Notes under the pieces: model-generated
Seen by the model: the letters and a program-made list of their open reading frames with translations, nothing else
Told to the model about the DNA's origin: nothing
The model's database searches: none
NCBI GenBank assembly: GCA_030065635.1
Contig: JASJDJ010000019.1
Coordinates: 1-48,239, forward strand
Length of the DNA stretch: 48,239 bases
Direction of reading: 5' to 3'
Origin: Xenococcaceae cyanobacterium MO_188.B32
Lineage (GTDB): Bacteria > Cyanobacteriota > Cyanobacteriia > Cyanobacteriales > Xenococcaceae
In this document: positions 7,779-18,013 of the stretch, piece after piece
Numbering within the stretch: position 1 is the stretch's first letter
Layout of the letters: every line of letters begins with the position of its first letter
Position numbers and translations under genes: made by a program

Positions 7779-10487
7779 TTACTCAATAAAGAATTTTGAA
7801 TATTTAAGTAATTGTCCCCACCAATCTTCTAAGAGCGTATAAAAAACTGGAACTATAATCAGACTCAGCAAACTAGAAGTAATTAAACCACCAATAATTG
7901 TTACTGCCATTGGCTGACGTAATTCTGCCCCTGCACCCCAACCTAGAGCGATAGGCATCATACCTAAAATAGTAGAAACAGTGGTCATTAAAATTGGTCG
8001 TAGACGCACCATTCCTGCCTCTAAAATCGCTTCGCTACGATTTAAACCCGATCGACGTAACTTGTTGGTATAGTCCATTAATAACAGGGCATTTTTATCT
8101 AATAACCCCAGAAGAAAAATAACCCCAATTAAAGAAATCATGCCAAAATCGCTTTGAGTTATTAACAGGGCTAATACTGCCCCAACCAAAGACAAAGGTA
8201 AACATAAACCTACTACCATTGGTTCTAATAATCTACCGAAGGGTAAGATTAACAGTCCCAACATACAAGTAACCGATAAACCTAAAGTACCAGCAAAATC
8301 CCCTAAAACACCACTACTTAGAGCAGAATCTCCTGATAATTCTATTTTTACTCCTTCAGGGATCATCGATCGAGCTATGGCTACTACTTCTGCTGTCCCA
8401 TCGCCGATGGCTTTACCTTCACTGAGATTGGCATTAAGATAGACTACTCTTTCTCCCTCAAGATGTTCTATTTTGTTAGGAATATCTCCACTATTTTCTG
8501 AGCCTGTAATAGTAACATCGACAAATCCCGGTAATTGTCGAACGCGGGCTTTTAAAGCTCGAACTGTCTCGTTTAAGCTGCTTAAGTCTTCTCCTACTAA
8601 AGCTATTTGTAAATTTTGCTTGCTTTCTATCTCTACAAAAGGAATATCTTCAACGCTAATCTCTACATCGGGTATATTGGCTAAAGCAGTGCGTAATTGT
8701 TTTTGGACTTGGGCAGTGCTAAAAGATCGATCGCTTTTTAGTTTGACATAAAATTTGCCTTTATTTGGTTCGCCTTTAATCCCAACAATGTTATAGCTAG
8801 ATTCTATTTCTGGTTCAGATAATATTATCGATTCGATTTGTTCTCCTACTCGAAGGGTTCTTCTCAGTAATATTTTTTCGGGCGATCGAGCTAGTTTACT
8901 CAACCAGGAGAAGTTTTGATTTTCTTGTCGTTCTGGGCTTATATTTTCAGTCGAATTTGCTAATAATTTGGGTAAAGGCGTTGTATAAACTACGTTGAAT
9001 TCTCCCCTGTCTAATTGCGGAATAAAACCTTTAGGAACATAAGGAATTAAAGCTATACCCACGATCAAACTAGTTAAGGCTATGCCTAAAACAATTGGGC
9101 GATGAAATAAAGACCATCTCAATAATTTACGGTAGTAGCGAGATAATAGAGCGAAAATACGCTCTTTTTTACTGTATACTTCTGTTAGATTGGGTTCTTT
9201 CTGACCTTTTTTCTGGTTTCTCCTCAACCAATAAACCGCTAAAACGGGAGACAGGGTACGAGCAACCAATAAAGAAGTAATTACCGCAGCAGAAACAGTC
9301 AAACCAAAGGGTTTAAAAAACTGTCCTACATTACTGTTCATCAAAGCGATCGGTAGAAAAACAGCCACAATAGTTAGAGTAGAGACGGATACAGTAAAGC
9401 CAATTTCACGGGTAGCAAGTATTACTGCTTGTTTTGGTGGATGTCCGGCATCAAGATAGCGAACGATATTTTCTACTTCGACGATCGCATCATCGACAAT
9501 AATCCCAATGGTTAATGCTAAGGCAAGCAAGGTAATTGTCTCTAAATTAAATCCTGCTACTGCCATGACAATAAAAGTACCCAAAAGAGAGATAGGAATG
9601 GCTAAAGCAGTAATCAGAGTGGCAGTAAAGCTGCGTAAAAAGCCAAAAATAACAATAATAGCCAGTAAAATTGCCAACCATAAAGCATCGATCGTTGCTT
9701 GTGTCGCTTCGCGGATATAATCAGCTTGGGTTTGAGCTAAACTTATTTGTACTTCTGGTAGTTTTTCTTGCCAAGTTTGAATAGATGAGGCTACTTGCTG
9801 AACTACTTCTAAAGTATTAGCCTTACTTTGTTTAACTATTTCAATGGCTACAGCATTTTGCTTATTGAAACTAACTAAAGTCGGAAAATTGTTTTCTGGT
9901 TCTTTACCGAAAGAAGAAGAATCTCCCAAAAGATTAACTTTTAACACTCCCTCTAATTTAGTCAGAGAAGGAATTATTTGCTCTTTGGCAATCTGGGTTA
10001 ACTCAGCTAAAGTTTTACGATCGCTAGTTAGAGTATAACTAACAGCGGTAGATTCATTTAAATTAAAAGGAATAATCTCAAAGGTGGTTTCTGGAGGAAT
10101 AGACAGTTGTTTGATTTTTTGTCGGGTATCTTCCGTTGCTGATTCTAGATTTACACCTGGATTGAATATGGCGGTAACTATAGTTTGTTCTGGATAGGTA
10201 GAAGAAATTAACTTATCTAGTCCTGCTAAAGATTGTAAGGGTTTCTCTAGTGGTAAAGTAAGTTCTGCTTCCGTTGCCAAGACTGTTTCTAGAGGTGCTT
10301 GGGCTTTGACTAACACCACAGGAAAAGTAATATCAGGAAAAAGAGCATATTTAAGCGAAGCGAAGGCAAATATTCCTGCCACGACTATAGCTAACCAAAA
10401 ACCCACAGTCAAACGGGGATGGGAAATAGCTAATTTAGACAGATTAAAATGCTCTCGTAAAGATTCTAACTTACGAAATTCTATCAT
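7779..10487 (-). CDS. RND efflux transporter permease subunit
   Basis: Inner-membrane proton-driven pump of the AcrB/HME-type RND superfamily. TM1 is near residues 28-48. A first porter domain follows, then TM2-TM6, including the TM4 relay GIIVDDAIVEVENI with D332 and D333, equivalent to AcrB D407/D408. After a second periplasmic domain, the last TM bundle contains GVIFLLGLLDKNALLL and PILMTTVSTILGMMPIALG. At 902 residues it is clearly shorter than the usual 1000-1060; the loss is in the periplasmic porter domains. No membrane fusion protein or TolC gene is adjacent, so partners must be elsewhere or absent. Substrate unknown. Confidence 0.92.
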   Translation of the reverse strand: MIEFRKLESLREHFNLSKLAISHPRLTVGFWLAIVVAGIFAFASLKYALFPDITFPVVLVKAQAPLETVLATEAELTLPLEKPLQSLAGLDKLISSTYPEQTIVTAIFNPGVNLESATEDTRQKIKQLSIPPETTFEIIPFNLNESTAVSYTLTSDRKTLAELTQIAKEQIIPSLTKLEGVLKVNLLGDSSSFGKEPENNFPTLVSFNKQNAVAIEIVKQSKANTLEVVQQVASSIQTWQEKLPEVQISLAQTQADYIREATQATIDALWLAILLAIIVIFGFLRSFTATLITALAIPISLLGTFIVMAVAGFNLETITLLALALTIGIIVDDAIVEVENIVRYLDAGHPPKQAVILATREIGFTVSVSTLTIVAVFLPIALMNSNVGQFFKPFGLTVSAAVITSLLVARTLSPVLAVYWLRRNQKKGQKEPNLTEVYSKKERIFALLSRYYRKLLRWSLFHRPIVLGIALTSLIVGIALIPYVPKGFIPQLDRGEFNVVYTTPLPKLLANSTENISPERQENQNFSWLSKLARSPEKILLRRTLRVGEQIESIILSEPEIESSYNIVGIKGEPNKGKFYVKLKSDRSFSTAQVQKQLRTALANIPDVEISVEDIPFVEIESKQNLQIALVGEDLSSLNETVRALKARVRQLPGFVDVTITGSENSGDIPNKIEHLEGERVVYLNANLSEGKAIGDGTAEVVAIARSMIPEGVKIELSGDSALSSGVLGDFAGTLGLSVTCMLGLLILPFGRLLEPMVVGLCLPLSLVGAVLALLITQSDFGMISLIGVIFLLGLLDKNALLLMDYTNKLRRSGLNRSEAILEAGMVRLRPILMTTVSTILGMMPIALGWGAGAELRQPMAVTIIGGLITSSLLSLIIVPVFYTLLEDWWGQLLKYSKFFIE

Positions 10488-10590
10488 AGACAGAAACCAG
10501 AATAGCTCGAGCTTCTGTTATCTTACCAATGGACAATTAATAATAAGTTAGCACTAAGCCTAAAATCCTGAATTCCCGAACTTCTATTAA

Positions 10591-11052
10591 CTATTGCCAA
10601 TTGGTAAATAGGGGTTGTTTGGATTTACGTGCTTTAACCAACTTAGACAATTCTACTTGAGTACCTTCTCGATTCCAAACAACGCGATCGAACACCTCAT
10701 GTAAAATACATAAACCCCTACCATGTTCTGCATCTTCTGGAGGTAAATGTTCTGCTATAGTTTGATGACAATTGCATTCAGGAGTAAAACCAGAACCTTC
10801 ATCAGAAATTACCCAACAATATTCCGTTGGTGTAATGGTAAACTGAACGATGACTGTTTTAGTGGGATCGAGCTTATTACCGTGTTTAGCAGCGTTAACT
10901 AAAGCCTCTTGCAAACCTAGTCTAACTTCTGGTCTCCATTCAGGAGGGATATGTACTAAAAGCAGATCGAGAATTGGACAAAGATAAAGAGTGGAAGCAA
11001 AGCTCATTGTACTCCATTTGCTTTTATTCCAAGGAATGGGAATGGCAATCAC
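10591..11052 (-). CDS. Anti-sigma regulatory factor (RsbW-like HATPase)
   Basis: Small GHKL ATPase of 153 residues related to serine kinases/anti-sigma factors. The N box is LGLQEALVNAAKHGN, the G1 box SDEGSGF, and the G2-like segment EHGRGLCILHEVFD. Such proteins bind a sigma factor or phosphorylate STAS anti-anti-sigma partners; a STAS gene lies at 36037. The start is GTG at 11050-11052, overlapping the TGA of the upstream ORF by four bases (GTGA), which suggests translational coupling. Target not visible. Confidence 0.85.
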   Translation of the reverse strand: MIAIPIPWNKSKWSTMSFASTLYLCPILDLLLVHIPPEWRPEVRLGLQEALVNAAKHGNKLDPTKTVIVQFTITPTEYCWVISDEGSGFTPECNCHQTIAEHLPPEDAEHGRGLCILHEVFDRVVWNREGTQVELSKLVKARKSKQPLFTNWQ

Positions 11053-11276
11053 GGCGATACCTCTAGCTTTCGTTCCAGTAAGTCTGCATTAAAGAATGCC
11101 AAGCTTACTTCAATTTCCGACTTCGATTTATTGAGGGATGCCATTAATTTTAGTTTGTCTGTTATATAAGTTGGTGACAAAGCAGATAATTGTCTTGGTA
11201 AATTTGACCGAGAGAAATGACGAGTTTGCTTCGCCATATCCAATCGAGATTTTGACGGCAATATCACTTTGGGCAT
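11049..11276 (-). CDS. Hypothetical 75-aa protein upstream of the anti-sigma gene
   Basis: A short basic, serine-rich ORF with no family I recognise. Its main support is a GTGA overlap with the downstream anti-sigma factor gene, typical of coupled genes. It could equally be a leader region, with the anti-sigma gene simply starting at GTG. No membrane segment is visible. Confidence 0.35.
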   Translation of the reverse strand: MPKVILPSKSRLDMAKQTRHFSRSNLPRQLSALSPTYITDKLKLMASLNKSKSEIEVSLAFFNADLLERKLEVSP

Positions 11277-11466
11277 TCCCCTAAATTAATTGCTTCTAAT
11301 GCTTATCTTTTCTAAATCAGACTAGTTGATGGATGGTAACGATTTGTTAATATCCCGTTTAATTTCATCCATAAAATGAGTATACTTGCTTTCTGATTGG
11401 GTCTAACCTAGGTTAATTTACTTCTATTATACTAAAATTTCTTTCTAGAGTATATAGATATCAAAA

Positions 11467-12831
11467 TCATTCTAATCGGTTCAGCAAAACGCAACACTCA
11501 ACGTGGGTAGTTTGAGGGAAAAAATCAACTGGTTGTACTAGAGAAATATAGTAATTTCTCGATCGACAGAGTAACTTAAGATCCCTCGCTAAAGTGGCAG
11601 GTTTACAACTGATATAAACAATACGATCGGGTTTAAGAGCAATTAGAGTATCGATAACTGTGCGATCGCATCCTTTGCGGGGAGGGTCTAATAAGATAAT
11701 GTCTGGTGTAACTTCTAATTGCTGCAAATATTTTTCTACTGCTCCTGCGATAAAAGTAACATTATTAATGTTGTTAATCTCTGCGTTACGTTGAGCTTGT
11801 TCTATAGAAGATGATTGTAATTCAATGCCAATAACTTGTTGTACTTTCCTGGCTAAAGGTAAAGTAAAAGTACCGATACCACAGTAAGCATCGACTATTA
11901 TTTCTTGACCCTGTAAGTCTAGTGTGTCTTCAATTTTTGTGAGTAATAATTCTGCTGCTTCCGTATTAACTTGAAAGAAAGTATCGGTACGAATATGTAA
12001 CTCTATTCCCGCAAATTTTTCTCTTACATATCCTTTTCCTGCAATGGTGCGAGTTTCTCGACCAAAAATAACATTAGTTTTTGCCTGATTGAGATTTAAA
12101 CATACTCCTACTAATTGAGGATAGGTTTGCAACCAAGTTTGTGCTTGTGCTTCTATTCCCTCTAATTGCCAATTAGTTGTCACCAGAGTAAGTAACATTT
12201 CTCCTGTTCGTTTACCAATACGTAAAGAAAGATGGCGCAATTTTCCTTGATGTCTTTTTTCCGAGTAAATTGACCAACCTCTCTGCTGAATATCTTGTTT
12301 TACTTCAGCTAAAAGAGGATTTAAACGCTCATCTTGAACGGGACATTGATTGAGATTAATAAGTTGATGACTACCCTGACGATAATAGCCAGCTTGTACT
12401 TGTCCCGTAGTAGACCTAGCTAAAGGATAAGTAGATTTATTACGATAATTGAGGGGATCGCGAGTATATAAAATTGGTTCTACTTTTATTTCTGTAAAAC
12501 CACCAAGGCGTTGTAGTGCTTGAATTACCTGTTGACGTTTAGCCACACACTGATGCTCATAATTAACATGTTGCCACTGACACCCCCCACATTTATCTGC
12601 CACAATGCAACGAGGACGGATACGATAAATAGAAGGTATTAATAGTTGCTGGACTTTACCCCGAGCATATTTAGATTTTACCTGAGTTAGGCGTACCTTA
12701 GCGCGATCGCCTGTCACTGTATCGGGGACAAAGACAACTCTCCCCTCAAATTTTCCTACTCCATCTCCCGTACTACTTAAGTCAGTTATTTCTAGTTCTA
12801 CTAAGCTTCCCTGCTGCCAATTTTTGCTCAT
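11467..12831 (-). CDS. rlmD: 23S rRNA (uracil-5-)-methyltransferase RlmD/RumA
   Basis: SAM-dependent RNA methyltransferase, 454 residues. An N-terminal TRAM domain (about 5-65) is followed by the iron-sulfur cysteines C75, C81 and C84 (CxxxxxCGGC) plus C162 in QCPV, matching the four cluster ligands of E. coli RumA in spacing. The Rossmann domain has VDAYCGIGTFTLPLA, then LLDPPRKGCD, and the catalytic nucleophile C409 in YISCKPATLARDL. It methylates uridine C5 in 23S rRNA, but the precise position (U1939, U747 or both) cannot be read from sequence. Monocistronic and divergent from purE. Confidence 0.93.
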   Translation of the reverse strand: MSKNWQQGSLVELEITDLSSTGDGVGKFEGRVVFVPDTVTGDRAKVRLTQVKSKYARGKVQQLLIPSIYRIRPRCIVADKCGGCQWQHVNYEHQCVAKRQQVIQALQRLGGFTEIKVEPILYTRDPLNYRNKSTYPLARSTTGQVQAGYYRQGSHQLINLNQCPVQDERLNPLLAEVKQDIQQRGWSIYSEKRHQGKLRHLSLRIGKRTGEMLLTLVTTNWQLEGIEAQAQTWLQTYPQLVGVCLNLNQAKTNVIFGRETRTIAGKGYVREKFAGIELHIRTDTFFQVNTEAAELLLTKIEDTLDLQGQEIIVDAYCGIGTFTLPLARKVQQVIGIELQSSSIEQAQRNAEINNINNVTFIAGAVEKYLQQLEVTPDIILLDPPRKGCDRTVIDTLIALKPDRIVYISCKPATLARDLKLLCRSRNYYISLVQPVDFFPQTTHVECCVLLNRLE

Positions 12832-12956
12832 TAATTAAAACAGGCGATCGCGCCTTTAGTCAATACACTCTTCAATTATCTCAGTAGACTATTGGTTTAA
12901 TGGAGCGAATACAGTAAGATAACGATCGCCTCAAGAATCATAGAGATAAATAAGAA

Positions 12957-13481
12957 ATGGAAAATCAACCCTTAGTGGGTATTATTATGGGTAGCGATTC
13001 CGATTTACCGACCATGGAAAGTGCGATCGCCATATGTGAAGAATTTGGTGTAGCTCATGAAGTTGCGATCGTTTCTGCTCATCGTACTCCCGAAAGAATG
13101 GTAGAATACGCCAAAATTGCCCATCAAAGAGGAATCAAAGTTATTATTGCTGGTGCTGGTGGTGCAGCCCATCTGCCAGGGATGGTAGCTTCTCTAACTC
13201 CTCTACCTGTCATTGGTGTACCTGTGGCTACTCGTCATTTACAAGGGCTTGATTCTCTCTATTCGATCGTGCAAATGCCTAAAGGAATTCCTGTGGCTAC
13301 CGTAGCCATTGGCAATGCTCAAAATGCTGGCTTATTAGCTATTCAAATTTTGGCGACTACAGATGCAGCCCTGCAAACTAAGATACAAGAATATCGCCAG
13401 AATTTATTACAAATGGTGTTAGATAAACAAAGTAACTTAGAGAAATCAGGACACAAAGAATATCTCAAAAAACATGATTAG
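12957..13481 (+). CDS. purE: N5-carboxyaminoimidazole ribonucleotide mutase PurE
   Basis: Class I PurE of 174 residues, which converts N5-CAIR to CAIR in purine synthesis. Family blocks are [11 protein letters not shown] at the start, [10 protein letters not shown], and [25 protein letters not shown], which form the active site. The ATG is preceded by AGATAAATAAGA, a weak binding site. The last bases overlap the next ORF (13474) by eight nucleotides, suggesting a two-gene operon. The partner carboxylase gene purK is not in the window. Confidence 0.97.
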   Translation: MENQPLVGIIMGSDSDLPTMESAIAICEEFGVAHEVAIVSAHRTPERMVEYAKIAHQRGIKVIIAGAGGAAHLPGMVASLTPLPVIGVPVATRHLQGLDSLYSIVQMPKGIPVATVAIGNAQNAGLLAIQILATTDAALQTKIQEYRQNLLQMVLDKQSNLEKSGHKEYLKKHD

Positions 13482-13905
13482 ATTTGGTAGTAATCAAAAT
13501 AATAAACCAGAAGATAAATGGCGATGGCAACTAGATGATTTTGCCAGAGATCATCAACAACAACTAGCAGCCTTAGCTTGGGGATTACAGCAAGAATGGG
13601 TCGAACTAAATAATATTTTAGGTATCGATCTCAAGCCTAAACCTCATTTTGTTGCCTGTAGTCGAGAAGCGATCGAGAAACTTAATTACAATACCAATAA
13701 ACAATTACAAGAAATACTAGGACTAATAGATGGATACAAGCCAGAAGAAGAAGTTTTAATTATTGCTATTGGGGAAGGACAAATTAAATTAATTCATTTT
13801 CAAGCAGAACCTAAGCCATCAATTTGTTTTCGAGAAGCAGGAGAAAATATTGACGCTTTAATTACATCTTTAGAAGCAAGTTTGGCAGCTAAGTTCATAA
13901 CATAA
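13474..13905 (+). CDS. Conserved cyanobacterial protein, possibly carboxysome chaperone CcmS
   Basis: 143-residue soluble protein with the pattern [23 protein letters not shown], then [39 protein letters not shown] and [15 protein letters not shown] recognise this as a cyanobacteria-wide family. From memory, members have recently been named CcmS, a beta-carboxysome assembly chaperone, but I cannot confirm that here. It overlaps purE by eight bases, which implies co-translation, yet no carboxysome gene is nearby. Confidence 0.75.
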   Translation: MIRFGSNQNNKPEDKWRWQLDDFARDHQQQLAALAWGLQQEWVELNNILGIDLKPKPHFVACSREAIEKLNYNTNKQLQEILGLIDGYKPEEEVLIIAIGEGQIKLIHFQAEPKPSICFREAGENIDALITSLEASLAAKFIT

Positions 13906-13907
13906 CT

Positions 13908-13935
13908 CCGAACTCGGAATTCCGAACTCCGAACT
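13908..13935. repeat. Heptanucleotide repeat (CCGAACT)n
   Basis: Four in-phase heptamers: CCGAACT, CGGAATT, CCGAACT, CCGAACT. The central CGGAATTCCG is a perfect palindrome. The repeat fills almost the whole gap between two convergent genes and may help terminate transcription. Confidence 0.65.
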
Positions 13936-13936
13936 C

Positions 13937-14590
13937 CTAATTAATATCCCTTTGTTCTACTTCTTCTTTAATAGCAGCTAAAGTCGCTTTAAGAATATCT
14001 TCATAAATATCAAAAAAGATACTTTTGCTGATAATTGAACCAGGTTCAACGTTGACTTGATGAGTCATTAACACCTGATTTGGTGGTGCACTAGGATAAG
14101 GAGAAACTGCTTCTAACTTCCACGTTCCATCCAGACTCTCTAAATCTCCGTCCACAACTTTAAAATTAATTTGCTGAGGATAATTTTCTTGTACTGCTAT
14201 CCGCACACGGCTTTTTTTGTTAAACAAAAAAACTTTAACCTTATTGGTTTGTTCAAAGACTTTGCGAGCGCCATTTTCTTCTAATAATTCACTGTTGGTA
14301 ACTTTCGGTAAAAACTCTTCAAAGTTATCGTAGTCTGTTAATACTTGCCACACAGTGTCCATAGAAGCAGTTACCAACACTCGACCAGTATATTCTCCGT
14401 TTTCTCCTTGTAGACTTACTTGGCCATTCCGTAGAGCAGCCCTTTCTAGTACTGGTAATCTATCTACTGGGCCATCAAACAATTTAGCGTGAGCATTGGG
14501 CATCAGTGTCACCGTTGCGCTCAGGGCGATCGCCGTTAAACAACTATTAAATAACCAATAAAATCTTTTGCGCTGTATTTGTCTAGACAT
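13937..14590 (-). CDS. SRPBCC/START-like (cyclase/dehydrase) protein with signal peptide
   Basis: 217 residues. The N-terminus is basic (MSRQIQRKR), followed by a hydrophobic stretch and the cleavage-like site NAHA-K near residue 35, so it is probably exported to the periplasm or thylakoid lumen. The rest is a START-like lipid-binding fold of the polyketide cyclase/dehydrase family, with VLVTASMDTVWQVLTDYDNFEEFLPKV as the signature. Homologs bind hydrophobic ligands; the ligand here is unknown. Convergent with the gene at 13474. Confidence 0.85.
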   Translation of the reverse strand: MSRQIQRKRFYWLFNSCLTAIALSATVTLMPNAHAKLFDGPVDRLPVLERAALRNGQVSLQGENGEYTGRVLVTASMDTVWQVLTDYDNFEEFLPKVTNSELLEENGARKVFEQTNKVKVFLFNKKSRVRIAVQENYPQQINFKVVDGDLESLDGTWKLEAVSPYPSAPPNQVLMTHQVNVEPGSIISKSIFFDIYEDILKATLAAIKEEVEQRDIN

Positions 14591-14684
14591 TTTTATATTA
14601 CTTAATAATAATGATTGTTTATTTTATCAACCGATTTTTAATCTAGACATAAATATTGTTAATTAAGTTTCAATATTAGAGTTA

Positions 14685-16844
14685 CTAGAGACTAGTTTGA
14701 GTAGAACATTGCATTTCTTTTAATTCCTCGATTCTTTTTTCAGTTTTTTGAATTTCCTGAAAATAATACAAAAATTTTGCATCAGTACGAGGATCGTGAT
14801 TTTGAATTTGCTTAGTGCAATACAGTTTATATTTTTCACACACTACTAATTCTAGAGACGCGATCGCATTTTCAATTAAAGTAGAAGTACGAGACAAATC
14901 CGCTTGAGTTGCTTCATTGAGATATAATAACGGACTTACTTTCGCCATCGTTGTTTCAGGAAAATTTAAACTGCAATTGTGTAGTTCTGTCAATAAAGGA
15001 TTCTCATCTTCTCTTCTGTTTTGTTTAATAACCGCTTCTGATTCAAGTATTTTTTGCCACAAAAATCGATAGTGAGGCAAACTAAACAATAAATCTTTGT
15101 CTTCCAAATTTTTGATTATTGCTTCTCTGTATCGAGGACAATGAATATAAATACGGAGTAATAGACCTTCGGTCTGTTCTAGTAGTTCGGTTTCTCGATT
15201 AACAGCAATGGGAATATGGGAGTGATTATTCTTGGGAGAAAGAGATAGGGAATTAAGTTCATCAAGCTCGGATGTCTGAGAGGACAAATTAGTTGCAGAA
15301 GGTAATTTTGTGTTGGTCTCTCCTGCTACGAGAGATGCATTTGATTGGGAAATAGGGTAGGATTTTGCTAGATTATCTTTAGAAGCAGTAAAAGAGCGAT
15401 TTTTCAGTTTTTTGCTATATTTACGTACTTTTATCCTATTTTTTGGCGATAGTTGAGATTTGAGATTTTCTGCATTTAGCTTGATTAATTCAGCATCCCC
15501 CTGACTCAGTAATTCAGCACAATAACCAAGATAGTAACTACGTTGATTAGCATCTTGGAGTCGGTTGAGTAGCTTAACCATTCCTGTAGCTATTCTATCT
15601 AGTCCATCTGGTGTTTTGAGAGTATAATTAGCTAATAATTGCTGAATCTGCCAATCTAACCATAACGGCGAATTATCTAGAGACTGTCGATACAATTCAA
15701 TTGCGTTGTTACTACTATGTAGATACTCATCGGCATCTTTACCATCAGGGAGATTGAGTATTCGCAGTTGTACTACTCCAGAATAGACTAAATCTTCAAT
15801 TTCTTTAATGGCTCGTTCGGTGGCTTTTGTCCCTGCGCTGTCGGCATCAAAATTAAGAATAACTTGTTTAGAAGGAGTATAACGAATTAATTGCTTAAGT
15901 TGGTGAGCAGTAAAAGCAGTACCTAAAGATGCTACAACGTTTTTTATACCTACAGTATGAAGAGCGATCGCATCAAAATATCCTTCTACAACTATAGCTC
16001 TATCTTCTTTACTTATACTATTACGAGCGCGATCGAGGGCATAAAGAGTTTTACTTTTATCAAATAAGGGTGTTTCTGGAGAATTAAGATATTTGGGTGA
16101 GGACACGCCACCTGGGGTCTCCCCAGGTGCTTGAGATGTCCGTTGTTCTTCTGAGCTTATTGTCCTACTGCCAAAACCAATTAGTCTACCTTGACTATCC
16201 GCTATCGGAATCATAACGCGGTCGCGAAATACATCATAAAACCCATTCCCTGACTTACGCTTTTTAATTAATCCCGCTTGTTCGACTAAATTAACAGGAT
16301 AGCGTTTTTGCTCTACCAAATAACGATATAAAGTTTCCCAGCCACAGGGAGCATAACCTAGTTGAAATTGAGATATTGTAGATTCATCTAAACCTCTGGT
16401 CGAGCGAAGATAGGTTATAGCATTTTCTCCTTGGGGTTGTCGTAGTGTGTGTTCGTAAAAATTAGCAGCAACAGCGACAATTTCGTACAATTGTTCTTTA
16501 AGAGATATTTGACGCTGAATTTCTTGTCTTTGTTGGGGTTCAAGAGTTTTAATGGGAATTTGATAACGCCTAGCTAAGTCTAGAACAACTTCGGCGAAAG
16601 ATTGTTGACCAATCTCCATCAAAAATTTAAAAGTATTTCCCCCTGCACCACAACCAAAACAGTAGTAGAGTTGTTTTTGAGAGCTAACGCTAAAACTAGG
16701 TGTTTTTTCGTTGTGAAAGGGACATAAACCAAGATAGTCCTTTCCCCTTTGACGTAAAACCACATACTCAGAGATGACTTCGACAATATCAACTCCTTGT
16801 CTTACTTCTTCAATAGTATCTGGATGAATAGGAGGAATCTCCAC
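14685..16844 (-). CDS. dnaG: DNA primase DnaG
   Basis: Full-length bacterial primase, 719 residues. The N-terminal CHC2 zinc finger has ligands C41, H44, C62 and C65 (CPFHNEKTPSF...YYCFGCGAGG). The RNA polymerase core contains FRDRVMIPI and GFGSRT, and the Toprim motifs are VVEGYFDAIALH and LNFDADSAGTKATERA. A variable, polar linker at about 470-560 leads to the C-terminal helicase-binding domain. It synthesises RNA primers at the replication fork. Stop and start are clean. No rpsU or rpoD is adjacent, unlike in E. coli. Confidence 0.96.
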   Translation of the reverse strand: MEIPPIHPDTIEEVRQGVDIVEVISEYVVLRQRGKDYLGLCPFHNEKTPSFSVSSQKQLYYCFGCGAGGNTFKFLMEIGQQSFAEVVLDLARRYQIPIKTLEPQQRQEIQRQISLKEQLYEIVAVAANFYEHTLRQPQGENAITYLRSTRGLDESTISQFQLGYAPCGWETLYRYLVEQKRYPVNLVEQAGLIKKRKSGNGFYDVFRDRVMIPIADSQGRLIGFGSRTISSEEQRTSQAPGETPGGVSSPKYLNSPETPLFDKSKTLYALDRARNSISKEDRAIVVEGYFDAIALHTVGIKNVVASLGTAFTAHQLKQLIRYTPSKQVILNFDADSAGTKATERAIKEIEDLVYSGVVQLRILNLPDGKDADEYLHSSNNAIELYRQSLDNSPLWLDWQIQQLLANYTLKTPDGLDRIATGMVKLLNRLQDANQRSYYLGYCAELLSQGDAELIKLNAENLKSQLSPKNRIKVRKYSKKLKNRSFTASKDNLAKSYPISQSNASLVAGETNTKLPSATNLSSQTSELDELNSLSLSPKNNHSHIPIAVNRETELLEQTEGLLLRIYIHCPRYREAIIKNLEDKDLLFSLPHYRFLWQKILESEAVIKQNRREDENPLLTELHNCSLNFPETTMAKVSPLLYLNEATQADLSRTSTLIENAIASLELVVCEKYKLYCTKQIQNHDPRTDAKFLYYFQEIQKTEKRIEELKEMQCSTQTSL

Positions 16845-17296
16845 GGTTTAATCGGCTTGTGAATAAGATAAGGTAGTACAAAATTTAACACAAAGAGATT
16901 CTGTTGAGCTTGAAAATAAAGTCAAGAAATAATTAAAATAGACAAAAGAAAACAATCCCGCATCAAAATGTAGTTTTAATAATAAGTGGTCAAAGGTTTA
17001 AAGTCGAAGATCACAAATGTTCAAAAATCAATATTTTATACTTGTGATTGGGTTTTATACTAGGGAAAACCTTGAAAAGTAATTGGGCTTAGCCCGCTGC
17101 TTCTCTTAGAGCAATATCCATTAACCAACAATAAAGTTTAAGCTATGCCCACGAAAATTAACTTACAAACTTTCTCTCAACAGCAAAGCAAAACTAAAAT
17201 GTTGTCTTTGTATGGAGGTATTCATCAGCTACCATTTAACTAAATTATCTATACATCCAGGACAATCACATTACTTCATACATTTATGGAAGGGGA
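16845..17296. other. Intergenic region dnaG / 238-aa gene
   Basis: 452 bp between divergent genes. It holds a small GGGCTTAGCCC palindrome near 17088 and an open frame of 32 codons at 17145-17243 with no binding site or recognisable motif, which I do not call a gene. GGAAGGGGA at 17287-17295 is a good ribosome binding site for the downstream gene. I see nothing else I can support. Confidence 0.5.
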
Positions 17297-18013
17297 ATGG
17301 AAAAAATTTTAATTATTGTTAACGCTGAAGTTAGCACACAAGGGAAACTAATCTCTGCTTCACCAGTTACAGAAAGAATGGTTGCTGCCATTAGAAGAGG
17401 GATAGCTACCTACTCATCCGAACCAGTTGCGATTGAAGTTGTTTCTGCTGGTTCTTTATGGTCGAAAGGAACAAAATTTGTAGCAGGAGAATCTCGAACA
17501 ATTTATTGTCCCTTGACAATTCAACTACCCGATTATTTTGATTTCCCCGCTAAAGATATCTTTTCTGCTTGTAAAGACATTACTAGCAGACGGCATTGGA
17601 TCGAACATAATTTAGGCTACAAAACCAGTTTTGGCGATCATTGGCTTGGTAATCTTTGGTTGCCAGTTATCTTGACTGAAAAAGGTTTGTTATATGCTGA
17701 AGTGATTGGAGAAGGAGCAATGCCCAACTCTTACGAACAGCCTGTTATTCTATCAAGCCGTCATCGTCAATCTCTTCATCATCTTGCTCGTAATTTGCTC
17801 GGTTCGTTATCGGTCATCCCTGGAGTATATTTAATTCAATTCAGTTTACACAATAGTGAAATTGTCTTCGATCGACTTTGGCCTTTTCCTGCTGCCCCTG
17901 CTTTGGCTAGTCTGAGATCTCAAGACCCGGATTTGTTTACTTGTCATTGGCAATGCTTGATAAATGAACCCATTACTGAATTAACTTACTTAGAACAAAC
18001 TATGTCTATGTAA
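17297..18013 (+). CDS. Conserved hypothetical protein, 238 aa
   Basis: I do not recognise this family. The protein is soluble with no signal peptide. Blocks that look conserved are ILIIVNAEVSTQGKLISASPVTERMVAAIRRGI near the start, LVYAEV-like strands in the middle, and a C-terminal set VYLIQFSL, EIVFDRLWPFPAAPALASL and LFTCHWQCL. A strong AGGGGA binding site precedes the ATG. A hairpin terminator lies about 100 bp after the stop, so it appears to be a single-gene unit. Confidence 0.7.
   Translation: MEKILIIVNAEVSTQGKLISASPVTERMVAAIRRGIATYSSEPVAIEVVSAGSLWSKGTKFVAGESRTIYCPLTIQLPDYFDFPAKDIFSACKDITSRRHWIEHNLGYKTSFGDHWLGNLWLPVILTEKGLLYAEVIGEGAMPNSYEQPVILSSRHRQSLHHLARNLLGSLSVIPGVYLIQFSLHNSEIVFDRLWPFPAAPALASLRSQDPDLFTCHWQCLINEPITELTYLEQTMSM

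Noticed and set aside
17145-17243. 32-codon small ORF in the dnaG intergenic region
   Set aside because: No ribosome binding site, membrane segment or known small-protein motif; length expected by chance.
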